From: JBIKWM01 sp044356305
GTDB lineage: Bacteria; Bacteroidota; Bacteroidia; UBA10329
Length of the DNA: 64,000 bases
Reading direction: 5' to 3'
Assembly (NCBI GenBank): GCA_044356305.1
Contig: JBIKWM010000016.1
Coordinates: forward strand, 1 to 64,000
Of this stretch, positions 1 through 6,992 are shown one piece after another. The notes below the pieces were generated by a model, which did not search any database, was not told where the DNA came from, and saw only the letters and a program-made list of their open reading frames with translations. A program made the translations under genes and the position numbers. Numbering within the stretch: position 1 is the stretch's first letter; the number at the start of each line of letters is the position of its first letter.

Positions 1-11
1 ATCTTGCGCAT

Positions 12-83
12 AGGTCGTGCATGGCTTCTCATTATTTGGATTCGACACCCTAAAATAATGAACATGAGCATATTGCACGACCT
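12..83. repeat. Long imperfect hairpin beside truncated methyltransferase
   Basis: An outer perfect 10-bp inverted repeat (AGGTCGTGCA at 12-21, TGCACGACCT at 74-83) encloses an inner 8-bp one (CATTATTT at 30-37, AAATAATG at 53-60), with unpaired stretches between. It lies in AT-rich DNA just beyond the point where the methyltransferase frame breaks off. It could be the end of a small mobile element or a strong transcription stop. No transposase is visible inside the window. Confidence 0.55.
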
Positions 84-110
84 TTTATGTAACTTTTTCA
101 AACAGCTTTT

Positions 111-509
111 TCAATAGCACAACGGGTGTTTATACCAAGTAATTTCATTAATAATTTCTAATCCCAACAATTGACATAGCACATTCACAAAACCAGAATT
201 GTGATAAGTTGCGTGAATCCAAATTGAACCTGACGGTTTTACTAATCTTTTTAATTGTGACAGCCATTGATAAGTGCTTTTAAAAATATCACTCCCTGTA
301 AGCAAATCCCACTCCTCATTGTTTAATTTCCAATTACCGCCAAAGCCATTTACTTTTTTGTCGCTTTCGTAGTTCCATTTAGCAGAAGTTGCCGCACCAT
401 AAGGAGGGTCGCAAATCGCCAAATCAAAAGAGTTGTCTGGCAAAGCCGACAATCCTTGTATAGCATCTTGCAAATGCAACTCGAAATTATCTTTAATCAA
501 TTTTTTCAT
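111..509 (-). pseudogene. DNA methyltransferase, truncated (N-terminal half)
   Basis: The 132-residue product carries motif IV of amino-methyltransferases, DPPYG, near residue 35, following the phrase SFDLAICDPPYG typical of site-specific N6-adenine or N4-cytosine enzymes. Homologues with motif IV near the N-terminus have a second half with the FxG cofactor-binding motif. Here the frame ends shortly after ITWYKH with a few unrelated residues and a stop, and no FxG motif follows in the remaining 110 bp. The product should therefore be inactive; this is inference from the missing half. It overlaps the upstream XRE gene by 17 bp, so the two were one transcription unit. Base composition is much more AT-rich than the rest of the window, which suggests an acquired modification system that has decayed or been interrupted. 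Confidence 0.75.
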
Positions 510-813
510 TTTTAAAATATATTATTATTTGCTCCTTTACTAAATTGACAGCCTCATAAGTTGTGTCATTTACACCATATTCCTTAATAATTCTCTCAGC
601 CGTTGCCTTGACTTTCAAATTGGTTTCGGCAACTTTATAATACTTCGCTAACTTTTTTACTTGTTCGTCAGTTGGTAATCTCTCGCCTCTTTCCAATTTG
701 CTTAGCAATGGCGAATCAATATCCGTTCCGACAGAAACTTGGTGCAAGGTTTGTCCCTTATCCTTTCGGAGTTCTCTTAAAAATTTACCCAATTCAGAGC
801 CTAAATTTTTCAT
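493..813 (-). CDS. XRE-family helix-turn-helix regulator
   Basis: Small DNA-binding protein of 106 residues. The N-terminal two thirds form a Cro/CI-type helix-turn-helix: LGKFLRELRKDKGQTLHQVS, then SPLLSKLERGERLP as recognition helix and turn, a pattern shared with controller (C) proteins of restriction-modification systems. The C-terminus is a short helical tail. ATG at 813 is preferred over an in-frame TTG two codons upstream. Its end overlaps the start of the truncated methyltransferase, so it probably regulated that gene and itself. It is AT-rich like its partner. Assignment to the XRE family is secure; the role as R-M controller rests on context only. Confidence 0.85.
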   Translation of the reverse strand: MKNLGSELGKFLRELRKDKGQTLHQVSVGTDIDSPLLSKLERGERLPTDEQVKKLAKYYKVAETNLKVKATAERIIKEYGVNDTTYEAVNLVKEQIIIYFKNEKID

Positions 814-826
814 TTGCAATTTGAAG

Positions 827-849
827 ACTTGTCAGGACTTGGCAAACTT
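827..849. promoter_or_regulatory. Candidate operator upstream of XRE gene
   Basis: Just upstream of the XRE start lie three ACTT words (827-830, 837-840, 846-849), the first two inside a GACTTG-type direct repeat with 10-bp spacing, one helical turn. The position fits an autoregulatory site for the XRE protein. No experiment or family match supports it. Confidence 0.3.
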
Positions 850-1407
850 AAGGAGATGTTTTGAACTGACAAAGAAAAAAAAGATACAAAGTTTTCAACA
901 TAAAATAATTCGCCATTGCACATCCAAAATCAAAGCCCCCGCTCGCCCTCTCAAATGTACCTTAGCCTCACCTGTTCGATCAATAAACAGAGTGCCGCAC
1001 GTGCGTCATTCCCGCGGGCTAAATGCAATGGAGCGTTCTTTTCACCTGTCCCCATGCGGGGTTAGATCCTTCATTGCCTATGGCATCTTAAAAAGACACC
1101 GCCCCTCTGGGGCTCCGTTCCTTATCGGTGTTTCTCTTCTATAGATGTTTCGCCCCGCAGGAGTTTTTCGCCACAGCGTACTCCTTGGCCTCCTGAAATC
1201 CTGATCTGCTGTTTCCTGTTTCCTGTAACCTGTGACCTTATTCCTCATCCCCTGAAATCCTGATCTGCTGATATGCTGATATGCTGACCTCCTACAACCA
1301 CATCCCTCGATACGGTCCGGAAGACCGTCCCACTCGGGATGACACGGCTATGGCCTATCGACCGGGGACTATGGACTAAAAGCTGTCACCTGATTCCTGA
1401 TCTCCTG
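850..1407. other. Intergenic mosaic of short dispersed-repeat fragments
   Basis: No credible gene. AT-rich to about 950, then GC-rich. It holds short hairpin words such as CGCCCCTCTGGGGC (around 1101-1114) and, from about 1190 to 1300, reiterated CCTG/GCTGAT words (for example CTGATATGCTGATATGCTGA). These look like decayed dispersed repeats and the word-iterating spacers seen at other places in the window. Short open frames here have no start context or recognisable product. Confidence 0.5.
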
Positions 1408-1433
1408 TTGCCTCCTCTCCCCCCCTATCTTCG
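1408..1433 (+). promoter_or_regulatory. Possible promoter for the TPP-riboswitch transcript
   Basis: TATCTTCG at 1426-1433 resembles the Bacteroidota -7 box (TAnnTTTG), with a TTG at 1408-1410 as a possible -33 element. The spacing of 15 bp is a little short. The position just before the riboswitch is what makes it plausible. Confidence 0.3.
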
Positions 1434-1446
1434 CCCCGCATTAAAC

Positions 1447-1530
1447 CACAGGGGTGCCCCGCGCGATGCGAGGCTGAGAGCAGACCCTAATAACCTGATC
1501 CAGGTAATGCTGGCGAAGGGAGTGAGACAA
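1447..1530 (+). promoter_or_regulatory. TPP (thiamine pyrophosphate) riboswitch, THI box
   Basis: The conserved THI-box blocks occur in order: GGGGTGCCC, then GGCTGAGAG, then ACCC, CCTGATCCAGGTAATGC and GCGAAGGGA. These are the recognised sequence signatures of the TPP aptamer, including the CTGAGA pyrimidine-binding part and the pyrophosphate-sensor helix. It sits about 75 nt before the start of a TonB-dependent receptor. By established knowledge such riboswitches switch genes off when thiamine pyrophosphate is plentiful, so the receptor is probably a thiamine or thiamine-precursor importer. An expression platform (terminator or start-site sequestration) is not obvious. Confidence 0.93.
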
Positions 1531-1604
1531 AAGACCACATACACGTCTGCGCACGTCCCGACATGGGGCACAACTGGGTCATTCACCTTACCCAAAATGT
1601 GTCG

Positions 1605-4100
1605 ATGATGTTGAAGCTACAAGCTACGAGCCGCGAGCCGCGAGCCTTACTTATGGTGTTCGCTGTTGTTCAATTTTCAATCTTCAATTTTCAATTTTCA
1701 ATTGCTCAAACAGTTTCAGGCACAGTACTGAGCGAAAAGGATGGCACGCCCCTGCCCGGGGTGAATGTGACCGTGATGGGTACCTACCGCGGTGTGGCCA
1801 CCGATGCGCAGGGCCGGTTCAGCCTTCAGCAGGTAAAAGGGACTGAGGCAAGGTTGGTGCTGAGCTCCATCGGCTACCGCACCGATACCGTTTCGGTCGC
1901 AGTTCCCAGCGATGGCCTCGAACTCAGATTATCCACCAGAAACTACCTCAGCGATGAGGTCGTCCTCACCGCCACCCGTGCCAGTGCCAGCACGGCCACT
2001 ACCTACAACGAACTGACCAAGGCCGAGATAAAGGCCCTCAACTTTGGGCAGGATGTGCCCTACATCTTGGACCAGACCCCCAGCGTGGTTGTGAACAGCG
2101 ATGCCGGGGCGGGAGTGGGCTATACGGGCATCCGCATACGTGGTAGCGACATCACCAGCATCAACGTGACCATTAACGGAATTCCCATCAACGACAGCGA
2201 GAGCCATGGCGTGTGGTGGGTAAACATGCCCGACATGGCCAGCAGCATGGAGAGCATTCAGATACAGCGTGGGGTGGGCACCAGCACCAACGGGGCCGCG
2301 GCCTTTGGCGCCAGTGTGAACGTGAGCACCAACACCCTACACGAAAAACCCTATGCCGACATTGTGAACGGCTACGGCAGTTTCAACACATGGCGGCACA
2401 CGGTGGCGGCCGGCACAGGGCTTATTGCCAAGCGTTTCTCGTTGGATGCCCGCCTGTCCAAGATCAGCAGCGATGGCTACATCGACCGCGCCACCTCCGA
2501 CCTCAAGAGTTTCTATATCTCTGGCGCCTACCGTGGCGAACGGAGCCTGTTGAGGGTGAATGTGTTCTCGGGGGCCGAGAAGACCTATCAGGCGTGGTAC
2601 GGCACGCCCGAAAGCCGCATCAGTGGCGATACCGCAGCCATGTTGGCCTACATCGGGCGCAATTACCTGAGCAGTGCCGATTCGGCCAACCTCCTCAACA
2701 GTGGCCGCACCTACAACCAGTACACCTACGCCAACGAGACCGACAACTACCAGCAGGACCATTACCAGGTGCAGTTCGCGCATCAGTTCAGGCATGGCAT
2801 CAGCCTCAACCTGGCCGGGCACTACACCCGTGGGCGCGGCTACTACGAGCAGTTCCGCACCGAAGATGAACTGGCCGATTATGGTCTGGATGAGGTGATT
2901 TCGGGCAATGACACCATCCGCACCACCGACCTCATCCGGCAACGGTGGCTGAGCAATCATTTCTACGGAGGGATATTCTCAATCGAATACACCGGTCACA
3001 AACGCCTGAGCGCCACCGTGGGCGGGGCGTGGAACCAATACCGCGGCCAACACTTTGGCGAGGTGATCTGGGCCCGCTACATGAGCAATGGCGATATCCG
3101 TCACCGCTATTACGACAACGATGCCCTCAAGAACGACCTGAGCGTGTATGCCAAGGTCAATTACCGCATCGCCAAAGGGCTCTCGGCCTTTGTGGATGTG
3201 CAGTACCGCAACATCGGCTACACCTTTTTGGGGCAGGATTTCAACGAGCAGCAGGAGATCATTCCCTTGCAGCAGACGGTAAATTACAACTTCATCAACC
3301 CCAAAGGCGGGTTCAATTTTCAGGTGAACGATAGGAACCGCGTGTATGCCTCCTTTGCCATGGGCCACCGCGAACCCACCCGCGATGACCATGTGGACAG
3401 TTCGCCCGCATCGCGCCCACGGGCCGAACGGCTGCTGAACACCGAGGTAGGCTACGAGCGCAAGGGGCGGCAATACCGGGTGCTGCTCAACTTCTTCCAC
3501 ATGCACTACACCGACCAGTTGGTGCAAACGGGCCGGATCAACGATGTGGGCGCCTACACCCGCGTCAATGTGCCCACCAGCTACCGCCTCGGCCTCGAAC
3601 TGCAATGGGAATGGCAGATACACAAACGCCTCACGTGGGCCGCCAACGTGGCCTGGAGCCGCAACAGGATTGGCAACTTCACCGAGGCAGTCGATAATTA
3701 CGACACCGGCACCCAAGACCTCATTGCCCATGGCGAGACCGACATCGCCTTCAGCCCCGAATGGGTGGGCGGCACCTCGTTGAGCTATAACCCGTGGAAG
3801 GGCCTCCGCGCCACATGGACCACCAAGTTCGTTGGACCGCAATACCTCGACAACACCAGCAATCCCGACCGCATGCTCAAGGGTTGGACCACCAGCGGCA
3901 TCCGCTTGGGCTACACGCTCTCATGGCGCTTCTTCCGCGAGGTGGAACTGGCCGTACAGCTCAACAACATCTTCAACCAACTGTATGAGGCCAACGGCTA
4001 CACCTTCAGCTATGTGTATGGCGCACAGACCACCACCGAGAATTTCTATTACCCCCAGGCGGGCTTCAACTATATGACGGTGTTAAGGGTCGGGTTCTGA
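1605..4100 (+). CDS. TonB-dependent outer-membrane receptor, probably for thiamine
   Basis: Outer-membrane active-transport receptor of about 831 residues. After a signal peptide ending near FSIAQ there is a CarboxypepD_reg-like domain (VSGTVLSEKDGTPLPGVNV ... SIGYRTDTV, about 37-110), a plug domain (about 125-240, with IRIRGSDITSINVTINGIPI and VGTSTNGAAAFGASVNVST) and a beta-barrel ending in phenylalanine, as usual for barrels inserted by BAM. The TPP riboswitch directly upstream points to thiamine or a precursor as ligand; thiamine-regulated TonB receptors are known in Bacteroidota. ATG at 1605 (second ATG at 1608) is chosen because it leaves a basic n-region; an open frame starts earlier at 1563. 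The signal-peptide codons consist of word repeats (CAATTTT-type) like those found in spacers. Confidence 0.9.
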   Translation: MMLKLQATSREPRALLMVFAVVQFSIFNFQFSIAQTVSGTVLSEKDGTPLPGVNVTVMGTYRGVATDAQGRFSLQQVKGTEARLVLSSIGYRTDTVSVAVPSDGLELRLSTRNYLSDEVVLTATRASASTATTYNELTKAEIKALNFGQDVPYILDQTPSVVVNSDAGAGVGYTGIRIRGSDITSINVTINGIPINDSESHGVWWVNMPDMASSMESIQIQRGVGTSTNGAAAFGASVNVSTNTLHEKPYADIVNGYGSFNTWRHTVAAGTGLIAKRFSLDARLSKISSDGYIDRATSDLKSFYISGAYRGERSLLRVNVFSGAEKTYQAWYGTPESRISGDTAAMLAYIGRNYLSSADSANLLNSGRTYNQYTYANETDNYQQDHYQVQFAHQFRHGISLNLAGHYTRGRGYYEQFRTEDELADYGLDEVISGNDTIRTTDLIRQRWLSNHFYGGIFSIEYTGHKRLSATVGGAWNQYRGQHFGEVIWARYMSNGDIRHRYYDNDALKNDLSVYAKVNYRIAKGLSAFVDVQYRNIGYTFLGQDFNEQQEIIPLQQTVNYNFINPKGGFNFQVNDRNRVYASFAMGHREPTRDDHVDSSPASRPRAERLLNTEVGYERKGRQYRVLLNFFHMHYTDQLVQTGRINDVGAYTRVNVPTSYRLGLELQWEWQIHKRLTWAANVAWSRNRIGNFTEAVDNYDTGTQDLIAHGETDIAFSPEWVGGTSLSYNPWKGLRATWTTKFVGPQYLDNTSNPDRMLKGWTTSGIRLGYTLSWRFFREVELAVQLNNIFNQLYEANGYTFSYVYGAQTTTENFYYPQAGFNYMTVLRVGF

Positions 4101-4175
4101 GATTGTTGATTGCCGATTGTTGATTGCCGATTGGTGATTGGTGATAGTGGGCTGCTGATTGATAATTGAAGATTT
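4101..4175. repeat. Word-iterating spacer (GATTG family)
   Basis: Immediately after the receptor stop the spacer repeats the word GATTG with small insertions (GATTGTTGATTGCC twice, then GATTGGTGATTGGTGAT and GATTGATAATTGAAGAT). A similar spacer lies at 62,882-62,945. Such low-complexity spacers are common in this phylum; they do not look coding. Confidence 0.6.
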
Positions 4176-4242
4176 CCCGCAGTCTTACCAGCAGTGCTTC
4201 TTAATGTGACGGAGATGTACGAGTCGTTCGCTGGACGGCCTT

Positions 4243-4374
4243 GGACATTTCCTGTTGCGAAACCGGGGTAAGGGAGCGTGCGCGGGCCCTAGGAAGCGTT
4301 CCGTAGAGTGAGGTCTTCCGAACGGCCCGGAACGCGCGGAAGCGACCGTCCCCGAGTTTCGCAGGGAAATGTCC
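4243..4374. repeat. 132-bp element with 25-bp inverted-repeat arms
   Basis: The left arm (4243-4268: GGACATTTCC ... GCGAAAC ... CGGGG) pairs with the right arm (4350-4374) with only one to two small bulges. The interior is GC-rich and partly self-complementary (GCGTTCCG near 4290 and CGGAACGC near 4330). The whole could fold as one long hairpin. It lies between convergent genes, so it might be a MITE-like insertion, a structured RNA or a bidirectional terminator. No coding function is supported. Confidence 0.6.
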
Positions 4375-4389
4375 ACCAGCCTCATGTCC

Positions 4390-4444
4390 CCCTGAGCGCA
4401 GTCGAAGGGTTTTGATCCTGGAGTTTATCCCGCCCATGCGGGAT
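4390..4444. repeat. Dispersed palindromic word and stem-loop between convergent genes
   Basis: 4390-4409 reads CCCTGAGCGCAGTCGAAGGG, a near-palindromic word recalled as a widespread intergenic repeat in Bacteroidota. It is followed at 4427-4444 by a perfect 7-bp stem (ATCCCGC / GCGGGAT) with a 4-nt loop. Either may help end transcription of the receptor or of the gene reading from the other side. Nothing coding is seen from 4445 to 4555. Confidence 0.45.
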
Positions 4445-4555
4445 ATCAAGACAAAAGGATGATAAGGGATACTCCCACGCGAGCTCAAGGGTAACTGGTT
4501 TAATTGCGGGGAATCACCTTTATAATTGAAGATGCCCCCAAAAGGCGTCAGAAAC

Positions 4556-5599
4556 TCAGAGATCGATACGCGCTATTCTCCCATCCTTACCGGCCAGCCA
4601 AACGGTGCGGCCCGAAGGAGAGATGCGCAGGGTGTGAAATCTGAGCGGCTTACCGTCTGAGCCGGTCCATTCGGTGCCTGCTCCCGATGCGAGATTGAAA
4701 CGGAATGTGCCATCGTGGCCGGTGACCCATAGCTCGTTGGCATTGAGGAACTGCACACAGCTCCCGAAGAAAGGCCTGCTGCCACGGATGGGCTGCCATG
4801 TTCGGCCACCGTCTGCGGTAAGGGCCACGGACAGGATGGTCGAATCGGTGCGGTCATAATCGCCACCGGCCACGGCCCAGCGTTTCGGGTCCCAAACGTC
4901 AATGGAATAGATGCCGGTCATGGTCCCTCCTTGAGGCAGGGGAACATCGTACGTGGTCATCTCCTTACTGCCTTTGGCGGTATGGAGCACCCTCGACCGC
5001 CTGCCACCGGTGGCCACCCAGACCGCATCGTCAACCGCATCAAAATTGGAATTGCTTGAGGCAAACATGGCCTCGCCAGAGTCGAGTCTCAACGCAAACG
5101 AGGCCGATGCATCGCTCCAGTTCATTCCCCCGTCCGAGCTACGGATCACCTGCACCACGCCATTGATCGGATCACCGATGGCCATGCCTTCCTTATCATT
5201 CCGAAAAGCCATTGAATCGAAGAAGATGTCCTTTCGGTCATCCCTATAAACCACTTTCCAGGTGTGGCCCCCATCTACGGTGCGCATCAGGTAGGCAGGC
5301 GAGGCGATGCTCAGCAAAAGCACGGTGCTATCGTTCAGCACTGCCACGGAACGGAACTGCGGATACACGTTATCGACCCGAATGGAATCGATGTGCCAAG
5401 TGCTTCCGGCATCATGGGTATGGCCCCACACACCACGGTCGGCCGCAAACCATACGGTACTATCATTCACCGCCTCCAATGCGCGGATGCTGATGCCGGG
5501 CAATGGTCTGAACTCTTTCAGACTCTGACCTACAGTGTCATAGACTGAAAGCACAACGAGAAGGAAAGTGGCAGCGACCGAACTGGAAATTGCTGTCAC
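4556..5599 (-). CDS. Secreted Asp-box (BNR / Ycf48-like) beta-propeller protein
   Basis: Exported protein of 347 residues. A hydrophobic signal segment (ISSSVAATFLLVVLSVYDTVGQ) is followed by a propeller with at least four Asp-box motifs of the form SxDxGxTW: THDAGSTW, TVDGGHTW, SSDGGMNW and TADGGRTW. Proteins like this are often labelled oxidoreductase or photosystem-assembly-like, but no catalytic residues can be claimed; the fold usually acts as a binding scaffold. The start is a GTG at 5599 whose GTGA overlaps the stop of the upstream mntA gene, so translation is probably coupled. Being the third gene after a HepT-MntA pair is odd for a secreted protein. Fold fairly sure, function unknown. 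Confidence 0.75.
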   Translation of the reverse strand: MTAISSSVAATFLLVVLSVYDTVGQSLKEFRPLPGISIRALEAVNDSTVWFAADRGVWGHTHDAGSTWHIDSIRVDNVYPQFRSVAVLNDSTVLLLSIASPAYLMRTVDGGHTWKVVYRDDRKDIFFDSMAFRNDKEGMAIGDPINGVVQVIRSSDGGMNWSDASASFALRLDSGEAMFASSNSNFDAVDDAVWVATGGRRSRVLHTAKGSKEMTTYDVPLPQGGTMTGIYSIDVWDPKRWAVAGGDYDRTDSTILSVALTADGGRTWQPIRGSRPFFGSCVQFLNANELWVTGHDGTFRFNLASGAGTEWTGSDGKPLRFHTLRISPSGRTVWLAGKDGRIARIDL

Positions 5600-5907
5600 G
5601 GAGCGGGAATGAGGGTCTGGCCTACCCTGTCAATGTGCTGGCGCAGCTCAGGCAGCTCAATGGCCGAGTACTGGATCAGGTCGAAGTGGTAGGGCAACAT
5701 CGACTCTTCATTGAGGCTGCGGCTGGCATCGCTCACGGCTTTGGCATCGACCCTGCCGAAAAGCGCTATGTCAACATCACTGCCCGTACGGAAATTCCCC
5801 TTGGCCCTGCTACCGAACACCACCGCGCGCTCCAATCCTGATATGCCATGGAGCACGTTGCAGATGTAGGCCAGGTCGGCACTTCTCAGACCGAATCTAT
5901 CAGTCAT
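5596..5907 (-). CDS. mntA: MntA-type minimal nucleotidyltransferase antitoxin
   Basis: A 103-residue minimal nucleotidyltransferase. It has the full GSX10DXD active-site motif: VVFGSRAKGNFRTGSDVDIALF, in which the two aspartates bind the metal ions. In the type VII HepT-MntA systems, MntA neutralises the HEPN toxin by transferring AMP to a tyrosine near its RNase site. The hepT-like partner lies immediately upstream with an 8-bp overlap, and the two motifs match the described pair exactly. The stop overlaps the GTG start of a secreted protein gene. Family assignment is strong; activity as antitoxin is inferred. Confidence 0.9.
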   Translation of the reverse strand: MTDRFGLRSADLAYICNVLHGISGLERAVVFGSRAKGNFRTGSDVDIALFGRVDAKAVSDASRSLNEESMLPYHFDLIQYSAIELPELRQHIDRVGQTLIPAP

Positions 5908-6313
5908 GTTTCAATGCATCAAGGGTCATAGAGAGCTCAGACAACAGGACCCGATAGCGTTCTCTGATCAGACCTTCAACTGCCGATATCCTTGCCTGAT
6001 CGTAAGTATGGGCGGTGAGGTTGCGGTCGTTGATCAGGCTCATCCAGCCATGACCATCCTTAATGAGCCCTATTTCAAAGGCTTTCTTGACCGCCTCGCG
6101 AGGCGAGCGTACCTCTGAATATCCCTGAAATTCCAAGTAATCCTTGAGCGTTTTCCACGCCAGTTCAAAGCTGATCTCGAAAAACTGAATGATACCGGCC
6201 TTCTGAACAATATCCGGGTCAGGGATGGCCAGTGCGGTGTTCAACAATTCAAGGGTCTGAACAAGATTCGAGTGCCGCTGGCGCCATCTGATATCCTGAT
6301 TTTCTCCCATCAT
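5900..6313 (-). CDS. hepT: HepT-type HEPN toxin
   Basis: An alpha-helical HEPN-domain protein of 137 residues, of the family once called nucleotidyltransferase substrate-binding (HI0074-like). Near the C-terminus it has NDRNLTAHTYD, an exact RX4HXY motif: arginine and histidine form the RNase site and the tyrosine is the residue modified by MntA in studied systems. The N-terminal half (FFEISFELAWKTLKDYL) is characteristic. The gene starts with two consecutive ATGs (6313 and 6310); because a good -7 box ends one base upstream, the second ATG may be used on a leaderless transcript. It is first in a three-gene unit with mntA and the Asp-box gene. Confidence 0.9.
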   Translation of the reverse strand: MMGENQDIRWRQRHSNLVQTLELLNTALAIPDPDIVQKAGIIQFFEISFELAWKTLKDYLEFQGYSEVRSPREAVKKAFEIGLIKDGHGWMSLINDRNLTAHTYDQARISAVEGLIRERYRVLLSELSMTLDALKHD

Positions 6314-6314
6314 T

Positions 6315-6322
6315 CAAAAATA
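6315..6322 (-). promoter_or_regulatory. -7 box of the hepT-mntA operon
   Basis: On the minus strand TATTTTTG matches the Bacteroidota -7 consensus TAnnTTTG exactly and lies one base before the first ATG of hepT. The transcript would start at or inside the first codons, so it is probably leaderless. This is the only obvious promoter for the three-gene unit. Confidence 0.6.
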
Positions 6323-6329
6323 GTCGTTT

Positions 6330-6989
6330 TCATTCTTGCCTGATGGTGCGGCACGAGCAGGTGTCGGTGGTCACTCCATCGCTGAAGGTGTAATCCAGCG
6401 AGATGCCATCGGTATGAATGGTGCCGTGGCCCGACACGGCCACAGTGGCTGTCTGCGATTGGATGGTCTGCTGCGCGATGTCGATGCTCAGATCGGCATT
6501 AACGGTGGCCTTCACCCCTATCACCTGCCCTGCGAAATTGCCGATGTTCACCACCTGAGGGTCAAGCGAGTCGCCCCCGATGCCCACCATGTACTGCCTG
6601 ATGCCAGAGGTACAGGTGTCATTTACGGCATGCGCGCCAGCTATGCGGTCGCGGACCAGGAATCCGCAATCGGTACCCTCAAAGCCGGGGTCGCAGATGC
6701 AGGCTCCGTCCACGCAGGCCCCGTTTGGACTGCAATTGGGGCAGGACGGACCGCAGGATGAAAGGATGAGGATGAACAGTGCCAATGACGCTCCTACCAT
6801 GGCCAGCAGCACCGAACAGCCCCGTGTGGTGCGATTGTACACCCTGTTGTAGGCGGCCTTCTTCGGGTTCGTGAGCCAGCCCATGCCACGGGGAGCCTTG
6901 AGGCCAAGGCTGTTCTGAACGGCCCGTTTGAGGGAGGTGCGCGCTGCGATGCGCTTGGCAATGGACGGCCTGCGGAACCCGAACTTCAT
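6330..6989 (-). CDS. Membrane-anchored EGF-like protein of unknown function
   Basis: A protein of 219 residues with three parts. Residues 1-60 are strongly basic and contain RIAARTSLKRAV and GWLTNPKKAAYNRVYNRTT, a recurring motif recalled from small proteins of Firmicutes and Bacteroidota whose role is unknown. Residues about 61-80 are a hydrophobic segment ending in LSSC. Then comes a cysteine-rich EGF-like stretch (CGPSCPNCSPNGACVDGACI, followed by CDPGFEGTDC) and a C-terminal domain of about 115 residues without recognised motifs. The long basic head makes a normal lipoprotein unlikely; a single-pass membrane protein with basic part inside and EGF part outside fits. It follows nupC by 3 bp and is probably co-transcribed. 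No function can be assigned. Confidence 0.7.
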   Translation of the reverse strand: MKFGFRRPSIAKRIAARTSLKRAVQNSLGLKAPRGMGWLTNPKKAAYNRVYNRTTRGCSVLLAMVGASLALFILILSSCGPSCPNCSPNGACVDGACICDPGFEGTDCGFLVRDRIAGAHAVNDTCTSGIRQYMVGIGGDSLDPQVVNIGNFAGQVIGVKATVNADLSIDIAQQTIQSQTATVAVSGHGTIHTDGISLDYTFSDGVTTDTCSCRTIRQE

Positions 6990-6992
6990 GGA

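Noticed and set aside
1..130. Integron attC site at the broken end of the methyltransferase gene
   Set aside because: The paired GTT/AAC core words are in the wrong order around the hairpin and no integrase is present.
698..1144. 148-codon open frame in the 850-1,400 region
   Set aside because: It runs antisense through the XRE gene into repeat-rich spacer, has no recognisable motif and mixed composition.
1339..1608. 89-codon open frame over the TPP riboswitch
   Set aside because: The riboswitch conserved blocks explain the sequence; the frame is chance.
4185..4488. Short reverse-strand frames in the 4,101-4,555 gap
   Set aside because: They read through an inverted repeat and show no protein-like features.
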